Position numbers and translations under genes: made by a program. This document shows, in pieces, positions 35,049 to 43,664 of a stretch of 64,000 bases of DNA (the stretch's first letter is position 1; every line of letters starts with the position of its first letter). This DNA is from Rhizobacter sp. (GTDB lineage Bacteria > Pseudomonadota > Gammaproteobacteria > Burkholderiales > Burkholderiaceae_C): contig JAHBZQ010000001.1 in assembly GCA_019635355.1 (NCBI GenBank), positions 2,976,001 to 3,040,000 of the forward strand, written 5' to 3'. A model generated the notes under the pieces. It was given only the letters and a program-made list of their open reading frames with translations, was not told where the DNA came from and made no database searches.

Positions 35049-35336
35049 TCAGGCCGGTTGAGGGAAATGTGCCAGCCTGCGCAAAACCGTCACGCTTGTG
35101 ACGGCATAACAGCCGGCCACGTTGCCCAGGCAGACCAGCGTGTAGTTCGGGTCTCCACTGACGAAGCGGGCATAGAGCAGCGACACGGTGGACGACGCGC
35201 ACCACAGGCCCCAGGTGGGCAAGGACACGTCGGCCGCGCCATTGCGGCTGCGCCACACGGCCAGCACCTGCGGCACGTAGCCGACCACGAACAGCACCCC
35301 GAACAGCGCATACAACGCGCTCACCACACCCACCAC
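35049..35336 (-). CDS. Small PQ-loop (SemiSWEET-like) membrane protein
   Basis: A 95-residue protein with three hydrophobic helices (about 5-25, 42-60 and 66-84) and the PQ-loop motif GYVPQVLAVWRSRN in the first one. Bacterial SemiSWEETs have exactly this three-helix size and work as dimers to move small sugars across the inner membrane. Substrate specificity cannot be told, and some PQ-loop proteins carry other cargo. It is a single gene between the DUF1810 gene and the fused transporter. The start at 35336 gives the standard N-terminus before helix 1. Confidence 0.8.
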   Translation of the reverse strand: MVGVVSALYALFGVLFVVGYVPQVLAVWRSRNGAADVSLPTWGLWCASSTVSLLYARFVSGDPNYTLVCLGNVAGCYAVTSVTVLRRLAHFPQPA

Positions 35337-35435
35337 GACAGCACTCCGACGACCTGGCGGCCAGATGGCGCCTGGAGGCCAGTGTGGCCCGGGCCAGCGG
35401 CGTGCGATGCGCCGAAAACGCCGCGGAAGCCGGCC

Positions 35436-36923
35436 TTACTTCGCGCGCCGCACCCAGCGCTCGGCCAGCTCGAAGACGAGCTGCGCGGCGAGCGCCAGCA
35501 GCGCCGCCGGAATGGCCCCGGCCAAAAGCGCGGTGTGGTCGTTGAGCGCGAGGCCGGTCACGATGCGCTCGCCATAGCCCCCGGCGCCGATGAAGGCGGC
35601 GATGGTGGCCGTGCCCACGCTGATGACGGTGGCGGTCTTGATGCCGGCCAGCAGCACCGGCGCGGCGAGCGGCAGGTCGATGGTGCGCCAGCGCTGCGGC
35701 GCGGTGAGGCCGAGCGCGGTGCCCGCCTCGCGCAGGCCGGCGGGCACCTGCTGCAGCCCGGTGGCCGTGTTGCGCACGATGGGCAAGAGCGCGTAGAGCG
35801 CGAGCGCCACCAGCGCCGGCACGGTGCCGATGCGCCCGAGCAGCGGGACCAGCATCGCCAGCAGCGCGAGCGAGGGCACGGTCTGCAAGAGGCCCACCAG
35901 CGCCATCACCGGCTGCTCCACCCGCGGCAGCGCGGCGGCGGCGGCGCCGAGCGGAATGCCGACGAGGCAGGCCACGAGCACGGCCACGGCGACCAGCAGC
36001 AGGTGCTGCGCGGTGAGCCGGCCCAGGTCGTCGGCGAAGAGACGCTGCACCAGACCGGACTGTCCCGCTGCGGGGGTGCTAGGCGCGAGGAAGCCACGCG
36101 CCACGTCGGCAAAGGGCCGGCCCTGCAGCTCGGCTTGGCCGTTCATCTCGATCATCTGCTCCACGCCGATGCGGCCTTCTAGCGCAGCGAGGGCCTTCCA
36201 CGCGGCCGGAAAACGCTGCGGCACATCGAGCCGGTACAGCAGCACCGCGTCGTAGCGCGGGAAGAACGCGAGGTCGTCTTCGAGCACGCGCAGGCCCAGC
36301 GTCGCGATCTTGGCGTCGGTGGTGTAGATGTCGGTGGCGGCGATGCGGCCGCTGGCGAGCGCTTCGTAGGCGATGCCGTGGTCGATGCCGATGGGTTGGT
36401 GCGGCAGGCCGTAGCGCCCCGCGAGGCCGGGCCAGCCATCTTGGCGGCCGAGGAACTCGTGGGACAAGCCCAGCGCGAGCCCCGCATGCGCCTTGAGGTC
36501 GCTCAGGCGCCGGATGTTCAGCCGCTGCGCCTCGGCCTCCTTCATCGCCAGCGCATAGCCGTTGGAAAAGCCCAGCGTGCCGCTCATGCCCATCCCGTGC
36601 TGCGCGAGCCCGGCCCGCAGCGCCTCGACGCTGTCAAGTTGCGGCTGCTTGAGGATCTCGGCCGCGAGGGTGCCGAGGTACTCGGGGTAGACGTCGATCG
36701 CCCCGGCTTTCAGCGCTTCGAACACCACGGCGGTGTTGCCCAGGCCTTGGCGGTGCTGAGCGCTCGCGCCCGCACGCTGCGCCGTCTGCGCAATCACCTC
36801 GCCGAGGAGGTACGACTCGGTGAAGCGCTTGGAGCCGACCTGCAAGGTCGCGTCATCGGCCAGGGCGGGGCCCACCCCTGCGAGGCACACGAGGGCGAGC
36901 AGCAGCAAGCGGAAGACGGGCAT
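35436..36923 (-). CDS. Fused osmoprotectant-type ABC binding protein and permease
   Basis: A 495-residue fusion. After a signal peptide (about 1-22), residues 24-300 form a glycine betaine/choline-type binding domain (VGSKRFTESYLLGEVIAQTA, AGAIDVYPEYLGT, DIYTTDAKI). Residues 310-490 are a five- to six-helix permease of the OpuBB/ProW type with LQTVPSLALLAMLVPLLG and the coupling motif EAGTALGLTAPQRWRTIDLP. The family is known to exist with the two parts fused. The start at 36923 (MPVFRLLL) gives a proper signal peptide; the frame stays open to 37196. No matching ATPase gene lies nearby, so it must borrow one coded elsewhere. Confidence 0.88.
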   Translation of the reverse strand: MPVFRLLLLALVCLAGVGPALADDATLQVGSKRFTESYLLGEVIAQTAQRAGASAQHRQGLGNTAVVFEALKAGAIDVYPEYLGTLAAEILKQPQLDSVEALRAGLAQHGMGMSGTLGFSNGYALAMKEAEAQRLNIRRLSDLKAHAGLALGLSHEFLGRQDGWPGLAGRYGLPHQPIGIDHGIAYEALASGRIAATDIYTTDAKIATLGLRVLEDDLAFFPRYDAVLLYRLDVPQRFPAAWKALAALEGRIGVEQMIEMNGQAELQGRPFADVARGFLAPSTPAAGQSGLVQRLFADDLGRLTAQHLLLVAVAVLVACLVGIPLGAAAAALPRVEQPVMALVGLLQTVPSLALLAMLVPLLGRIGTVPALVALALYALLPIVRNTATGLQQVPAGLREAGTALGLTAPQRWRTIDLPLAAPVLLAGIKTATVISVGTATIAAFIGAGGYGERIVTGLALNDHTALLAGAIPAALLALAAQLVFELAERWVRRAK

Positions 36924-37110
36924 CGCCGCATCTTGCCAACAACCACCCACCCATGGTTCACGAATGGACGCACGCGCCGGGCCGCGAACTTCGCACGTTC
37001 CCGCCCCGCTTGGCGCATGCCCCTGCGCCCTAGCCGCCACGGCGCCATAGACTTCGACGCTGCTGCGCCGCACCTCGGTCGCCGCAGCGTTTGAGCAAGG
37101 GAGCTTGACG

Positions 37111-38925
37111 ATGGCTGTGCTGATTCCCGCCCTGAGCAGTTGCGTCTCGCGCATGACGTCGGGCGAGCGGCGCCTGGCGCAGCGCCTCGAGGACAAGCTG
37201 GAGGACGACTACCTGCTCTGGTACGACGTGCCCGTCGGGCCCAAACAATCACACCCAGACTTCGTGGTGCTGCACCCCAGGCGCGGGCTTTTGATCCTGG
37301 AGACCAAGGACTGGCGCCTGGAGACCGTGCGAACAGCCACACGGCAATACTGGGAGATCGCCCCCGACGGCCACCCAAAAGTCGTCATCAACCCCCTCGC
37401 ACAGGCACGACATTGCGCTATACAAGTCGTCAACGCGCTCGAACGCGACCGGCAGCTCGTGCATACAGCCGGCCAGCACGCCGGCAAACTGGCGTTCCCG
37501 TGGGGCTACGGCGTGGTACTCACACGCATCACGCGCAAGCAGTTCGAAAGTGCCGAGCTCGGCCAGGCCATCGAGCCGCACCTCGTGATCTGCTCGGACG
37601 AAATGCCCGAGTCGGTCGAGGCGGAAGAATTCCAGCAGCGCCTATGGCACATGTTGCCGCATGCATTCGGCGCAATGATGTCCGCACCGCAGCTCGACCG
37701 TGTTCGCTGGATCATGTTTCCCGAGGTGCGGGTACCGGCACAGACCGCGCTGTTCGACGAACACGACGATTCCGCCCAGTTGCCCGACGTCATGCAGGTG
37801 ATGGACCTGCAGCAAGAGCAACTAGCCCGCAGCCTGGGTGACGGGCACCGCGTGATCCACGGCGTGGCGGGCTCGGGCAAGACAATGATCCTCGGCTACC
37901 GGGCCGAGTACCTCGCAAAAGCGCAGACAAGCGCCTCCAAGCCCATCCTCGTGCTGTGTTTCAACGAGCCGTTGGCCGTCAAGCTCGACAGCGTGTTCGA
38001 GGCGAAAGGCCTCGCCGACAGGGTGCACGCACGGAACTTCCACAAGTGGTGTTGGCACCAGCTGAAGACCTATGGCCAGACTTTGCCGCAGCAAGGCCCG
38101 AGGATGTTCGACGAGATGGTCGAGCGCGTAATCGCGGCAGTCGATCGGCGGCAGATTCCTTCGGGCCAGTACCAGGCCATCCTGATCGACGAAGGGCACG
38201 ACTTTCGCCCTGAATGGCTCAAGCTCATCACCCAGATGGTCGACCCCACCACAAACAGCCTGCTGCTGCTCTATGACGACGCGCAGAGCATCTACGAACG
38301 CCAGCGCAAACGCCAGTTCAGCTTCAAGAGCGTGGGCATCCAGGCGCAGGGCCGCACGACCATTCTCAAGATCAACTACCGCAACACACGGCAGATCCTC
38401 CAGACCGCCAGTCTGATCGCGAAAGATCTGCTGACGGCGGAAGACCGCGACGATGACGGCATTCCGCTTGTGCGCCCCATCAGCGCCGGGCGCGAAGGGC
38501 CGGCACCGCTGGTACTGCGCCTGCCGAGCCTGCGCGACGAGGCGAAGCGGATTGCCGAACTGCAGCATGACGAACACGACGGTGGCGGTCGTGCGTGGAG
38601 CGACATGGCGGTGCTGTGCAAGAACTTCGAGGTCATGAACGCCTGCGCCGACGCCCTCAAGGCTCGGCGCCTGCCGCACCAGGTCCGCAAGCGCTCGGGC
38701 GACTTCCAGCCGAAACAAGACGCCATCAAGGTCATGACGATGAAGGTCAGCAAGGGGCTGGAGTTCCCGTTCGTCGCGATCCCCGGGCTAGGACACATGG
38801 CCGGCCCCGACGACGACGAAGTGGAAGAAGCGCGCATCTTCTATGTGGCGGCGACGCGCGCAACCGACAAGTTGCTGATCACGGCCAGCGGCGAGGGCAA
38901 GTTCGCCAGCAAGTTGGGTCTTTGA
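37111..38925 (+). CDS. NERD nuclease-related domain fused to a UvrD-like helicase
   Basis: A 604-residue protein. The N-terminal NERD domain (about 15-130) has the nuclease-like core PDFVVLHPRRGLLILETKDW (D then ExK). An SF1 helicase follows: Walker A GVAGSGKT (about 250), Walker B ILIDEGHDF, LKINYRNTRQI, VMTMKVSKGLEFPFVAIPGL and the late motif ARIFYVAATRA. Such proteins are linked to DNA repair or phage resistance in general terms; the exact task is unknown. The ATG at 37111 has aaggga-type ribosome binding upstream; a TTG two codons earlier is possible. It is a single gene, and its codon use looks a little less GC-biased than its neighbours, a possible sign of transfer. Confidence 0.87.
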   Translation: MAVLIPALSSCVSRMTSGERRLAQRLEDKLEDDYLLWYDVPVGPKQSHPDFVVLHPRRGLLILETKDWRLETVRTATRQYWEIAPDGHPKVVINPLAQARHCAIQVVNALERDRQLVHTAGQHAGKLAFPWGYGVVLTRITRKQFESAELGQAIEPHLVICSDEMPESVEAEEFQQRLWHMLPHAFGAMMSAPQLDRVRWIMFPEVRVPAQTALFDEHDDSAQLPDVMQVMDLQQEQLARSLGDGHRVIHGVAGSGKTMILGYRAEYLAKAQTSASKPILVLCFNEPLAVKLDSVFEAKGLADRVHARNFHKWCWHQLKTYGQTLPQQGPRMFDEMVERVIAAVDRRQIPSGQYQAILIDEGHDFRPEWLKLITQMVDPTTNSLLLLYDDAQSIYERQRKRQFSFKSVGIQAQGRTTILKINYRNTRQILQTASLIAKDLLTAEDRDDDGIPLVRPISAGREGPAPLVLRLPSLRDEAKRIAELQHDEHDGGGRAWSDMAVLCKNFEVMNACADALKARRLPHQVRKRSGDFQPKQDAIKVMTMKVSKGLEFPFVAIPGLGHMAGPDDDEVEEARIFYVAATRATDKLLITASGEGKFASKLGL

Positions 38926-38952
38926 CAGGAGTCGCTTCCGCATCGCTTCGCG

Positions 38953-39534
38953 TCAGACCGCAAACGACCACTCCATGACTGAAGCGCGCTCCAGCCGGTG
39001 CTCACGCGAATGCTGCTGGTGCTGCCGGCGCACCCATTGCGCGGCCAGCGGCAGCGGGCCGAAGCCCGACTCGGCGTTGATGTGGCCGGCGTCGCCGAGG
39101 TTCAGGTAGTGCGCGCCCCAGCGGCGCGCCCAGCGCAGGGCTTCGGCGGCGCGCATCCACGGGTCGGTGTCGCTGGCGACGAGCGTGGTGCGCGGCGCGA
39201 GCGGCGCCGCATGCAGGCGCTGCTGCAGGCCGAAGCGCTCAGGGTCGGCGGGCGCGACCAGCAGGGCTGCGCTGATGCGCGCCTCACCCCGGCCGAGTAG
39301 CTGCGCGAGCGCGAGGCAGCCGAAGCTGTGGGCCACGGCCACCACCGGGCCGGGTGCGTCGCCCAGCGTCTCGCCGATGCGCTCGGCCCAGCGTGCGAGA
39401 TCGGGGGTCGACCAGTCGTCCTGCCGCACGCGCAGCGCCTCGGGGTGCAGCGTGTGCAACCAGGTCTGCCAATGCGCCGGGCCGCTGTCGTGCAGGCCCG
39501 GAACGATCAGCAAGCGAGGCTCGGCGTGCAGCAT
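38953..39534 (-). CDS. RBBP9/YdeN-type serine hydrolase
   Basis: A 193-residue small alpha/beta hydrolase of the RBBP9/YdeN class. The start RLLIVPGLHDSGPAHWQTWL, the nucleophile elbow AHSFGCLA (Ser within VAHSFG), the acid in VASDTDPWM and the histidine in DAGHINAESGFG define the family and a full catalytic triad. The substrate is unknown. The ATG at 39534 overlaps the ssuF stop, so it is probably the last gene of the sulfonate operon. A role in releasing sulfur compounds from esters or amides would fit the location but is only a guess. Confidence 0.85.
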   Translation of the reverse strand: MLHAEPRLLIVPGLHDSGPAHWQTWLHTLHPEALRVRQDDWSTPDLARWAERIGETLGDAPGPVVAVAHSFGCLALAQLLGRGEARISAALLVAPADPERFGLQQRLHAAPLAPRTTLVASDTDPWMRAAEALRWARRWGAHYLNLGDAGHINAESGFGPLPLAAQWVRRQHQQHSREHRLERASVMEWSFAV

Positions 39535-39752
39535 CAGAGGGCCGCGATGGACACCTCGGTCGACTTCACGAGCGCGATGACCTCGCGCCCGACTTCGAGC
39601 CGCAGTTCCTTCACCGAGCGGGTGGTGATGACCGAGGTGACGACGAGGCCCGAGGGCGTTTCGACGTCGATCTCGGAGACGACCGGGCCTTCGATGATTT
39701 CGCGGACCTTGCCGCGGAACTGGTTGCGCACGTTGATGGCGGTGATGCTCAT
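39534..39752 (-). CDS. ssuF: Molybdopterin-binding (TOBE/Mop) protein SsuF
   Basis: A 72-residue single TOBE/Mop domain: ITAINVRNQFRGKVREI, GPVVSEIDVETPSG, VTSVITTRSVKELRLEVG, VIALVKSTEVSI. Mop-type proteins bind molybdate or molybdopterin as oligomers. In Pseudomonas putida the sulfonate operon ssuEADCBF ends with such a gene, needed for growth on some sulfur sources, and the order is the same here. It lies 24 bp after ssuB. How a molybdenum-binding fold supports desulfonation is not understood. Confidence 0.85.
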   Translation of the reverse strand: MSITAINVRNQFRGKVREIIEGPVVSEIDVETPSGLVVTSVITTRSVKELRLEVGREVIALVKSTEVSIAAL

Positions 39753-39776
39753 GGAAGTTTCCTTGGGATGAAAGTG

Positions 39777-40622
39777 TCAGGTGGAGAAGCGCCAGCCACC
39801 GAAGCCCGAAGGCACCGGCAGTTCGGCTTCCCGGGAGGTGTCGATCGCCGGCTGCTGCAGCACGCGCTGCAGCACCCGCTCTTCCAGCGCTGCGAAGCTC
39901 GCGTGGCCGCGCGAGCGCGGGCGAGCCAGCGGCACGGCCTCGTCGAGTGCGATGTGGTGGTCTTCGATCAGCACCACGCGGTCGGCCAGGGCCACCGCTT
40001 CCGACACGTCGTGCGTGATCAGGATGGCGGTGAAGCCGTGTTCCTTCCACAGCCGCTCGATGAGGCCGTGCATCTCGATGCGGGTGAGGGCATCGAGCGC
40101 GCCCAGCGGCTCGTCGAGCAGCAGCAGGCGCGGCCGGTGCACCAGCGCGCGGGCCAGCGCCACGCGCTGCCGCTGGCCGCCCGAGAGCACCGCTGGCCAG
40201 TCGTGGGCGCGGTCGGCCAGGCCCACCTGCGCCAGCGCTTCGAGCGCACGCGCCTTCGCGTCGGGGCCTTCGAGGCCGAGGGCGATGTTGTCGACCACGC
40301 GCTTCCAGGGCAAGAGGCGGGCGTCTTGAAACATGATGCGCACGTCGTCGCGGTGCTGCGCGAGCGGGTCGCCGTCGAGCGCGATCGTGCCGGCCTGCGC
40401 CGATTCGAGCGCGGCCACCAGGCGCAAGAGCGTGCTCTTGCCGCAGCCGCTGCGGCCGACGATGGCGATGAATTCGCCGGGGGCGACGTCGAGGTCGACA
40501 CCGTCGAGCACGACACGCTCGCCGTAGACCTTGCGCACCCCGCGCACCGCGAGCGCAAGGCCCTGCGGCTTCTTGGGTGCGTGATGCTGCAGCGTGGGAG
40601 CAGACAGTTCGGTGCGTGCCAT
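39777..40622 (-). CDS. ssuB: Sulfonate ABC transporter ATP-binding protein
   Basis: A 281-residue ATPase of the nitrate/sulfonate/taurine transporter class. Walker A GRSGCGKST, Q-loop MFQDARLLPWKRVVDN, signature LSGGQRQRVALARAL, Walker B LLLLDEPLGALDALTR and H-loop ITHDVSEAVAL are all present; the sequence LLPWK is typical of SsuB. It is 1 bp away from ssuC. Together with SsuC and the binding proteins it imports alkanesulfonates as a sulfur source. Confidence 0.94.
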   Translation of the reverse strand: MARTELSAPTLQHHAPKKPQGLALAVRGVRKVYGERVVLDGVDLDVAPGEFIAIVGRSGCGKSTLLRLVAALESAQAGTIALDGDPLAQHRDDVRIMFQDARLLPWKRVVDNIALGLEGPDAKARALEALAQVGLADRAHDWPAVLSGGQRQRVALARALVHRPRLLLLDEPLGALDALTRIEMHGLIERLWKEHGFTAILITHDVSEAVALADRVVLIEDHHIALDEAVPLARPRSRGHASFAALEERVLQRVLQQPAIDTSREAELPVPSGFGGWRFST

Positions 40623-40623
40623 C

Positions 40624-41412
40624 TCAGGCCTCCTTCACTTGATAGCCCGGGTGCCAGCGCAACCACCAGCGCTCCAGCGCCTTGGCCAGCACGTCAGCCA
40701 GCTTGCCGAGCAGCGCGTAGAGCAGGATGCCCACCAGCACCACGTCGGTCTGCAGGAACTCGCGCGCGTTCATCGTGAGGTAGCCGATGCCCGCCTGCGC
40801 CGAGATCGTCTCGGCCACGATGAGCAGCACCCACATCAACCCGAGCGAGAAGCGCAGGCCCACCAGCACCGAGGGCAGCGCGCCGGGGAGGATCACCTGG
40901 CGATACAGCTGCCAGCCCGACAGGCCGTAGCTGCGCGCCATCTCGATCAGGCCCTTGTCGACCGAGCGGATGCCGTGGAAGGTGTTGAGGTAGATCGGGA
41001 AGAACACGCCCACCGCGACGAGGAAGAGCTTGGCGCTCTCGTCGATGCCGAACCAGAGGATCACGAGCGGGATGAGCGCGAGCGCCGGGATGTTGCGCAC
41101 CATCTGCAGCGTGGTGTCGAGCAGGGTCTCGCCGATGCGGAAGGTGCCGGTGAAGAGGCCCAGCAAGAGGCCGAGGCCGCCGCCGATCGCCAGGCCGGCA
41201 AGCGCGCGGCCGGTGCTCACCGCCACGTGCTGGATCAGCTCGCCCGAGGCGAGCAGGTTCCAGAACGCGGTGATCACCGACCAGGGCTCGGGCAGCACGC
41301 GGGTGGAGAGCCAGCCGCCGCGCGACGACAGCTCCCACGCCGCGAGGATGAGCACCGGCACCAGCCAGGGCAGCGCACGGTGCGCCAACGATGTGTGGGA
41401 TCGTGTGCTCAT
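40624..41412 (-). CDS. ssuC: Sulfonate ABC transporter permease
   Basis: A 262-residue inner-membrane permease with about six hydrophobic segments and the coupling motif EMARSYGLSGWQLYRQVILP. MVRNIPALALIPLVILWFGI is the classical SsuC/TauC signature. The start at 41412 (MSTRSHTSLA) gives the usual length; the frame stays open to 41694 into ssuD. It lies 5 bp after ssuD and 1 bp before ssuB. Confidence 0.93.
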   Translation of the reverse strand: MSTRSHTSLAHRALPWLVPVLILAAWELSSRGGWLSTRVLPEPWSVITAFWNLLASGELIQHVAVSTGRALAGLAIGGGLGLLLGLFTGTFRIGETLLDTTLQMVRNIPALALIPLVILWFGIDESAKLFLVAVGVFFPIYLNTFHGIRSVDKGLIEMARSYGLSGWQLYRQVILPGALPSVLVGLRFSLGLMWVLLIVAETISAQAGIGYLTMNAREFLQTDVVLVGILLYALLGKLADVLAKALERWWLRWHPGYQVKEA

Positions 41413-41417
41413 GGTCG

Positions 41418-42587
41418 TCAGCTTTGCGAGACCTTGGGCACATACGTGTTGGCGACGATCTCGCCAAACGGCCCGGTGAGCGCGCGGCCCGGCAGCTTGT
41501 GTTGCAGCTCGAGCGGCAGCAGCGGGAACACCAGCTCGGCAAAGCGATGCGCTTCTTCGAGATGCGGGTAGCCGCTGAGCACGAAGTAGTCGAGCCCGAG
41601 CGCCGCGTACTCCTTGAGGCGCTCGGCCACCTGCTCGGGGTTGCCCACGAGCGCCGTGCCGGCACCGCCGCGCACGAGGCCCACGCCGGCCCACAGGTTG
41701 GGCGAGATCTCCAGGCCTTCACGGATGTTGGCCTTGTTGAACTTGCCCTTGTGCAGCTCGGCCATGCGGCGCTGGCCCACCGAGTCCATCTGCGCGAACT
41801 TGGCCTGCGCGGCCTCGACCACCTTCTCGTCGAGCTGCGACACCAGCTCGGCCGCGGCGCGCCAGGCCTCGTCTTCCGTCTCGCGCACGATCACGTGCAG
41901 GCGGATGCCGAAGCTCAGTTGGCGGCCGTGCTTCGCCGCACGCGCGCTCACGTCGGCCACCTTGGCGGCCACGGCGGCGGGCGGCTCGCCCCAGGTGAGG
42001 TAGGTGTCGACCTGCTCGGCGGCGAGGTCATGCGCCGCCTCCGACGAGCCGCCGAAGAAAACCTGCGGGTACGGCTGGCTGATCGGCGGGTAGAGCAGCT
42101 TCGCGCCCCGCACCTTGAGGTGCCGGCCTTCGTAGTCGAACGCCTCGCCGTCGTGGCTGCGCGCGAGGATCTCGCGCCAGATCTTCAGGAACTCGGCACT
42201 CTCTTCGTAGCGTGCTTCGTGGCTGAGGAACTGGCCGTCGCCGGCCAGCTCGTGCGCATCACCGCCCGTCACGAGGTTGACGATGAGGCGGCCACCCGAG
42301 AGGCGGTCGAGCGTGGCGGCCATGCGGGCCGACTGCGAGGGCGCCACGAGACCGGGGCGCAGCGCCACGAGGAATTTGAGGCGCCGGGTCGCGTCGATCA
42401 GGCTCGCGGCGGTGATCCACGAGTCTTCGCAGGAGCGGCCGGTGGGCAGCAGCACGCCTTCGTAGCCCAGCGTGTCGGCGGCCACGGCCACCTGCTTGAA
42501 GTAGTCGAAGGTGGCGGCGCGGGCGCCCTTGCTCGTGCCGAGGTAGCGGCTGTCGCCGTGGGTGGGGATGAACCAGAGGATCTTCAT
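41418..42587 (-). CDS. ssuD: FMNH2-dependent alkanesulfonate monooxygenase
   Basis: A 389-residue flavin-dependent monooxygenase of the luciferase fold that cleaves alkanesulfonates to aldehyde and sulfite. The N-terminus MKILWFIPTHGDSRYLGTSK, the active-site cysteine/histidine/arginine regions (GRSCEDSW, NLVTGGDAHELAGDG, RLHVIVRETEDEAW, VGLVRGGAGTALVG) match SsuD over its whole length. Reduced flavin should come from SsuE, coded at the head of the operon. A 110-bp gap with a REP-like element separates it from the upstream binding-protein gene. Confidence 0.95.
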   Translation of the reverse strand: MKILWFIPTHGDSRYLGTSKGARAATFDYFKQVAVAADTLGYEGVLLPTGRSCEDSWITAASLIDATRRLKFLVALRPGLVAPSQSARMAATLDRLSGGRLIVNLVTGGDAHELAGDGQFLSHEARYEESAEFLKIWREILARSHDGEAFDYEGRHLKVRGAKLLYPPISQPYPQVFFGGSSEAAHDLAAEQVDTYLTWGEPPAAVAAKVADVSARAAKHGRQLSFGIRLHVIVRETEDEAWRAAAELVSQLDEKVVEAAQAKFAQMDSVGQRRMAELHKGKFNKANIREGLEISPNLWAGVGLVRGGAGTALVGNPEQVAERLKEYAALGLDYFVLSGYPHLEEAHRFAELVFPLLPLELQHKLPGRALTGPFGEIVANTYVPKVSQS

Positions 42588-42643
42588 GGGGTGCTTGTGG
42601 AAATGTGGATGGGTCGGAACCGTGCGAATGTGGGCGGGGCACG

Positions 42644-42710
42644 CCGTTCGCCCTGAGCTTGTCGAAGGGCAGCGCGGGGCAGGAGGCTTCGACAGGCTCA
42701 GCCCGAACGG
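42644..42710. repeat. REP-like inverted repeat pair, copy 3, overlapping the ssuA end
   Basis: Arms ccgttcgccctgagcttgtc (continuing gaagg) and cttcgacaggctcagcccga (continuing acgg), about 18 bp apart. Bases 42698-42710 are also the last codons and the stop of the upstream ssuA gene, so the element supplies part of the coding sequence. Confidence 0.9.
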
Positions 42711-43651
42711 AGCTGAGCGGGCTGCCAGACGATGTCGGCCACGCGGATGGCCTTGGGGATGAGCCCGAGCTCGTGGAAGGCGTCGGCCACCTTCTGCTGC
42801 TCGGCGACGAGCGCCACGCTCAGCGGGCCCACCGGCGAGCTCGGGCGGCGGTCGAGGAAGCGCAGCACGGTGGCGAGGCCGAGGCCGGAGAACTCGGCGT
42901 ACTGCTTCGCGGTCTCGGCGCGGTGGCGTGCCACGTGCGCGTCGGCCTCGGTGAGTGCGGCGAAGAGCTGGCGCAGCACCGGCTCCTGCTGCACCAGTCC
43001 GCGCGAGGCGAGGTAGAAGGAGTTGTTGCTGGTGAGCCCGCGGCTGGTGACGAGCGGGCGCGCACGACCGTCGATCTCGGCGGCAGCGTAGTACGGGTCC
43101 CAGATCGACCAGGCGTCGACGGCTCCGCGCTCGAAGGCCGCGCGAGCATCGGCGGGTGCGAGGTACACCGGCTGGATGTCGGCCCAATTCAGGCCGGCCT
43201 TGCGCACCGCCTGCACCAGCAGGAAATGCGCGCTCGAGCCCTTCTGCACCGCGATGCGCTTGCCCTTCAACTCGGCGAGGGTCTTGAGCGGCGAGCCCTC
43301 ACGCACCAGCAGCGCCGAGGTGTCGGGCTTGGGCGGTTCGGCGGCCACGTAGACGATGTCCTTGCCCGCGGCCTGCGCGAAGACGGGCGGCGAGTCGCCC
43401 ACCGCGCCGAAGTCCACGCTGCCCACGGCCAGCGCTTCGAGCAGCTGCGGGCCGGCGGGGAACTCGACCCACTGCACCGGCGTGCCGGGCAGGCGCTGCT
43501 CCACGAGCTTGAGCGAGCGGGCGATCGTGAGGTTGATCGAGCCTTTCTGGAACCCGATGCGCAGCGGCGCAGCGTTGGCCCTTGCCGGCCACCAGGTGGC
43601 CGCCGTGACCGACAGGACCCCGAGCGCCGCGCGGCGGCTGATGTTCGTCAT
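42698..43651 (-). CDS. ssuA: Sulfonate-binding protein, second copy
   Basis: A 317-residue periplasmic binding protein for aliphatic sulfonates. A signal with a Tat-like start (NISRRAALGVLSVTAATWWP) precedes the mature sequence PLRIGFQKGSINLTIARSLK. SVDFGAVGDSPPVFAQAAG, KGSSAHFLLVQAVRKAGL and AFERGAVDAWSIWDPYYAAA are SsuA hallmarks. It follows its paralogue by 13 bp and is nearly the same length. Its final residues (R-S-G and the stop) are coded by the REP-like element. The start at 43651 fits the signal peptide. The two copies probably differ in the sulfonates they bind. Confidence 0.92.
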   Translation of the reverse strand: MTNISRRAALGVLSVTAATWWPARANAAPLRIGFQKGSINLTIARSLKLVEQRLPGTPVQWVEFPAGPQLLEALAVGSVDFGAVGDSPPVFAQAAGKDIVYVAAEPPKPDTSALLVREGSPLKTLAELKGKRIAVQKGSSAHFLLVQAVRKAGLNWADIQPVYLAPADARAAFERGAVDAWSIWDPYYAAAEIDGRARPLVTSRGLTSNNSFYLASRGLVQQEPVLRQLFAALTEADAHVARHRAETAKQYAEFSGLGLATVLRFLDRRPSSPVGPLSVALVAEQQKVADAFHELGLIPKAIRVADIVWQPAQLRSG

Positions 43652-43664
43652 CGCAGCCTCCCGC

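Noticed and set aside
37111..38925. A complete named defence system around the NERD-helicase
   Set aside because: No partner gene (nuclease, methylase, toxin) lies next to it, so only a single-gene role can be proposed.
42588..43187. Longer N-terminus for SsuD
   Set aside because: The family starts at MKILWFIPTHG; the extension runs through the REP element and the ssuA gene.
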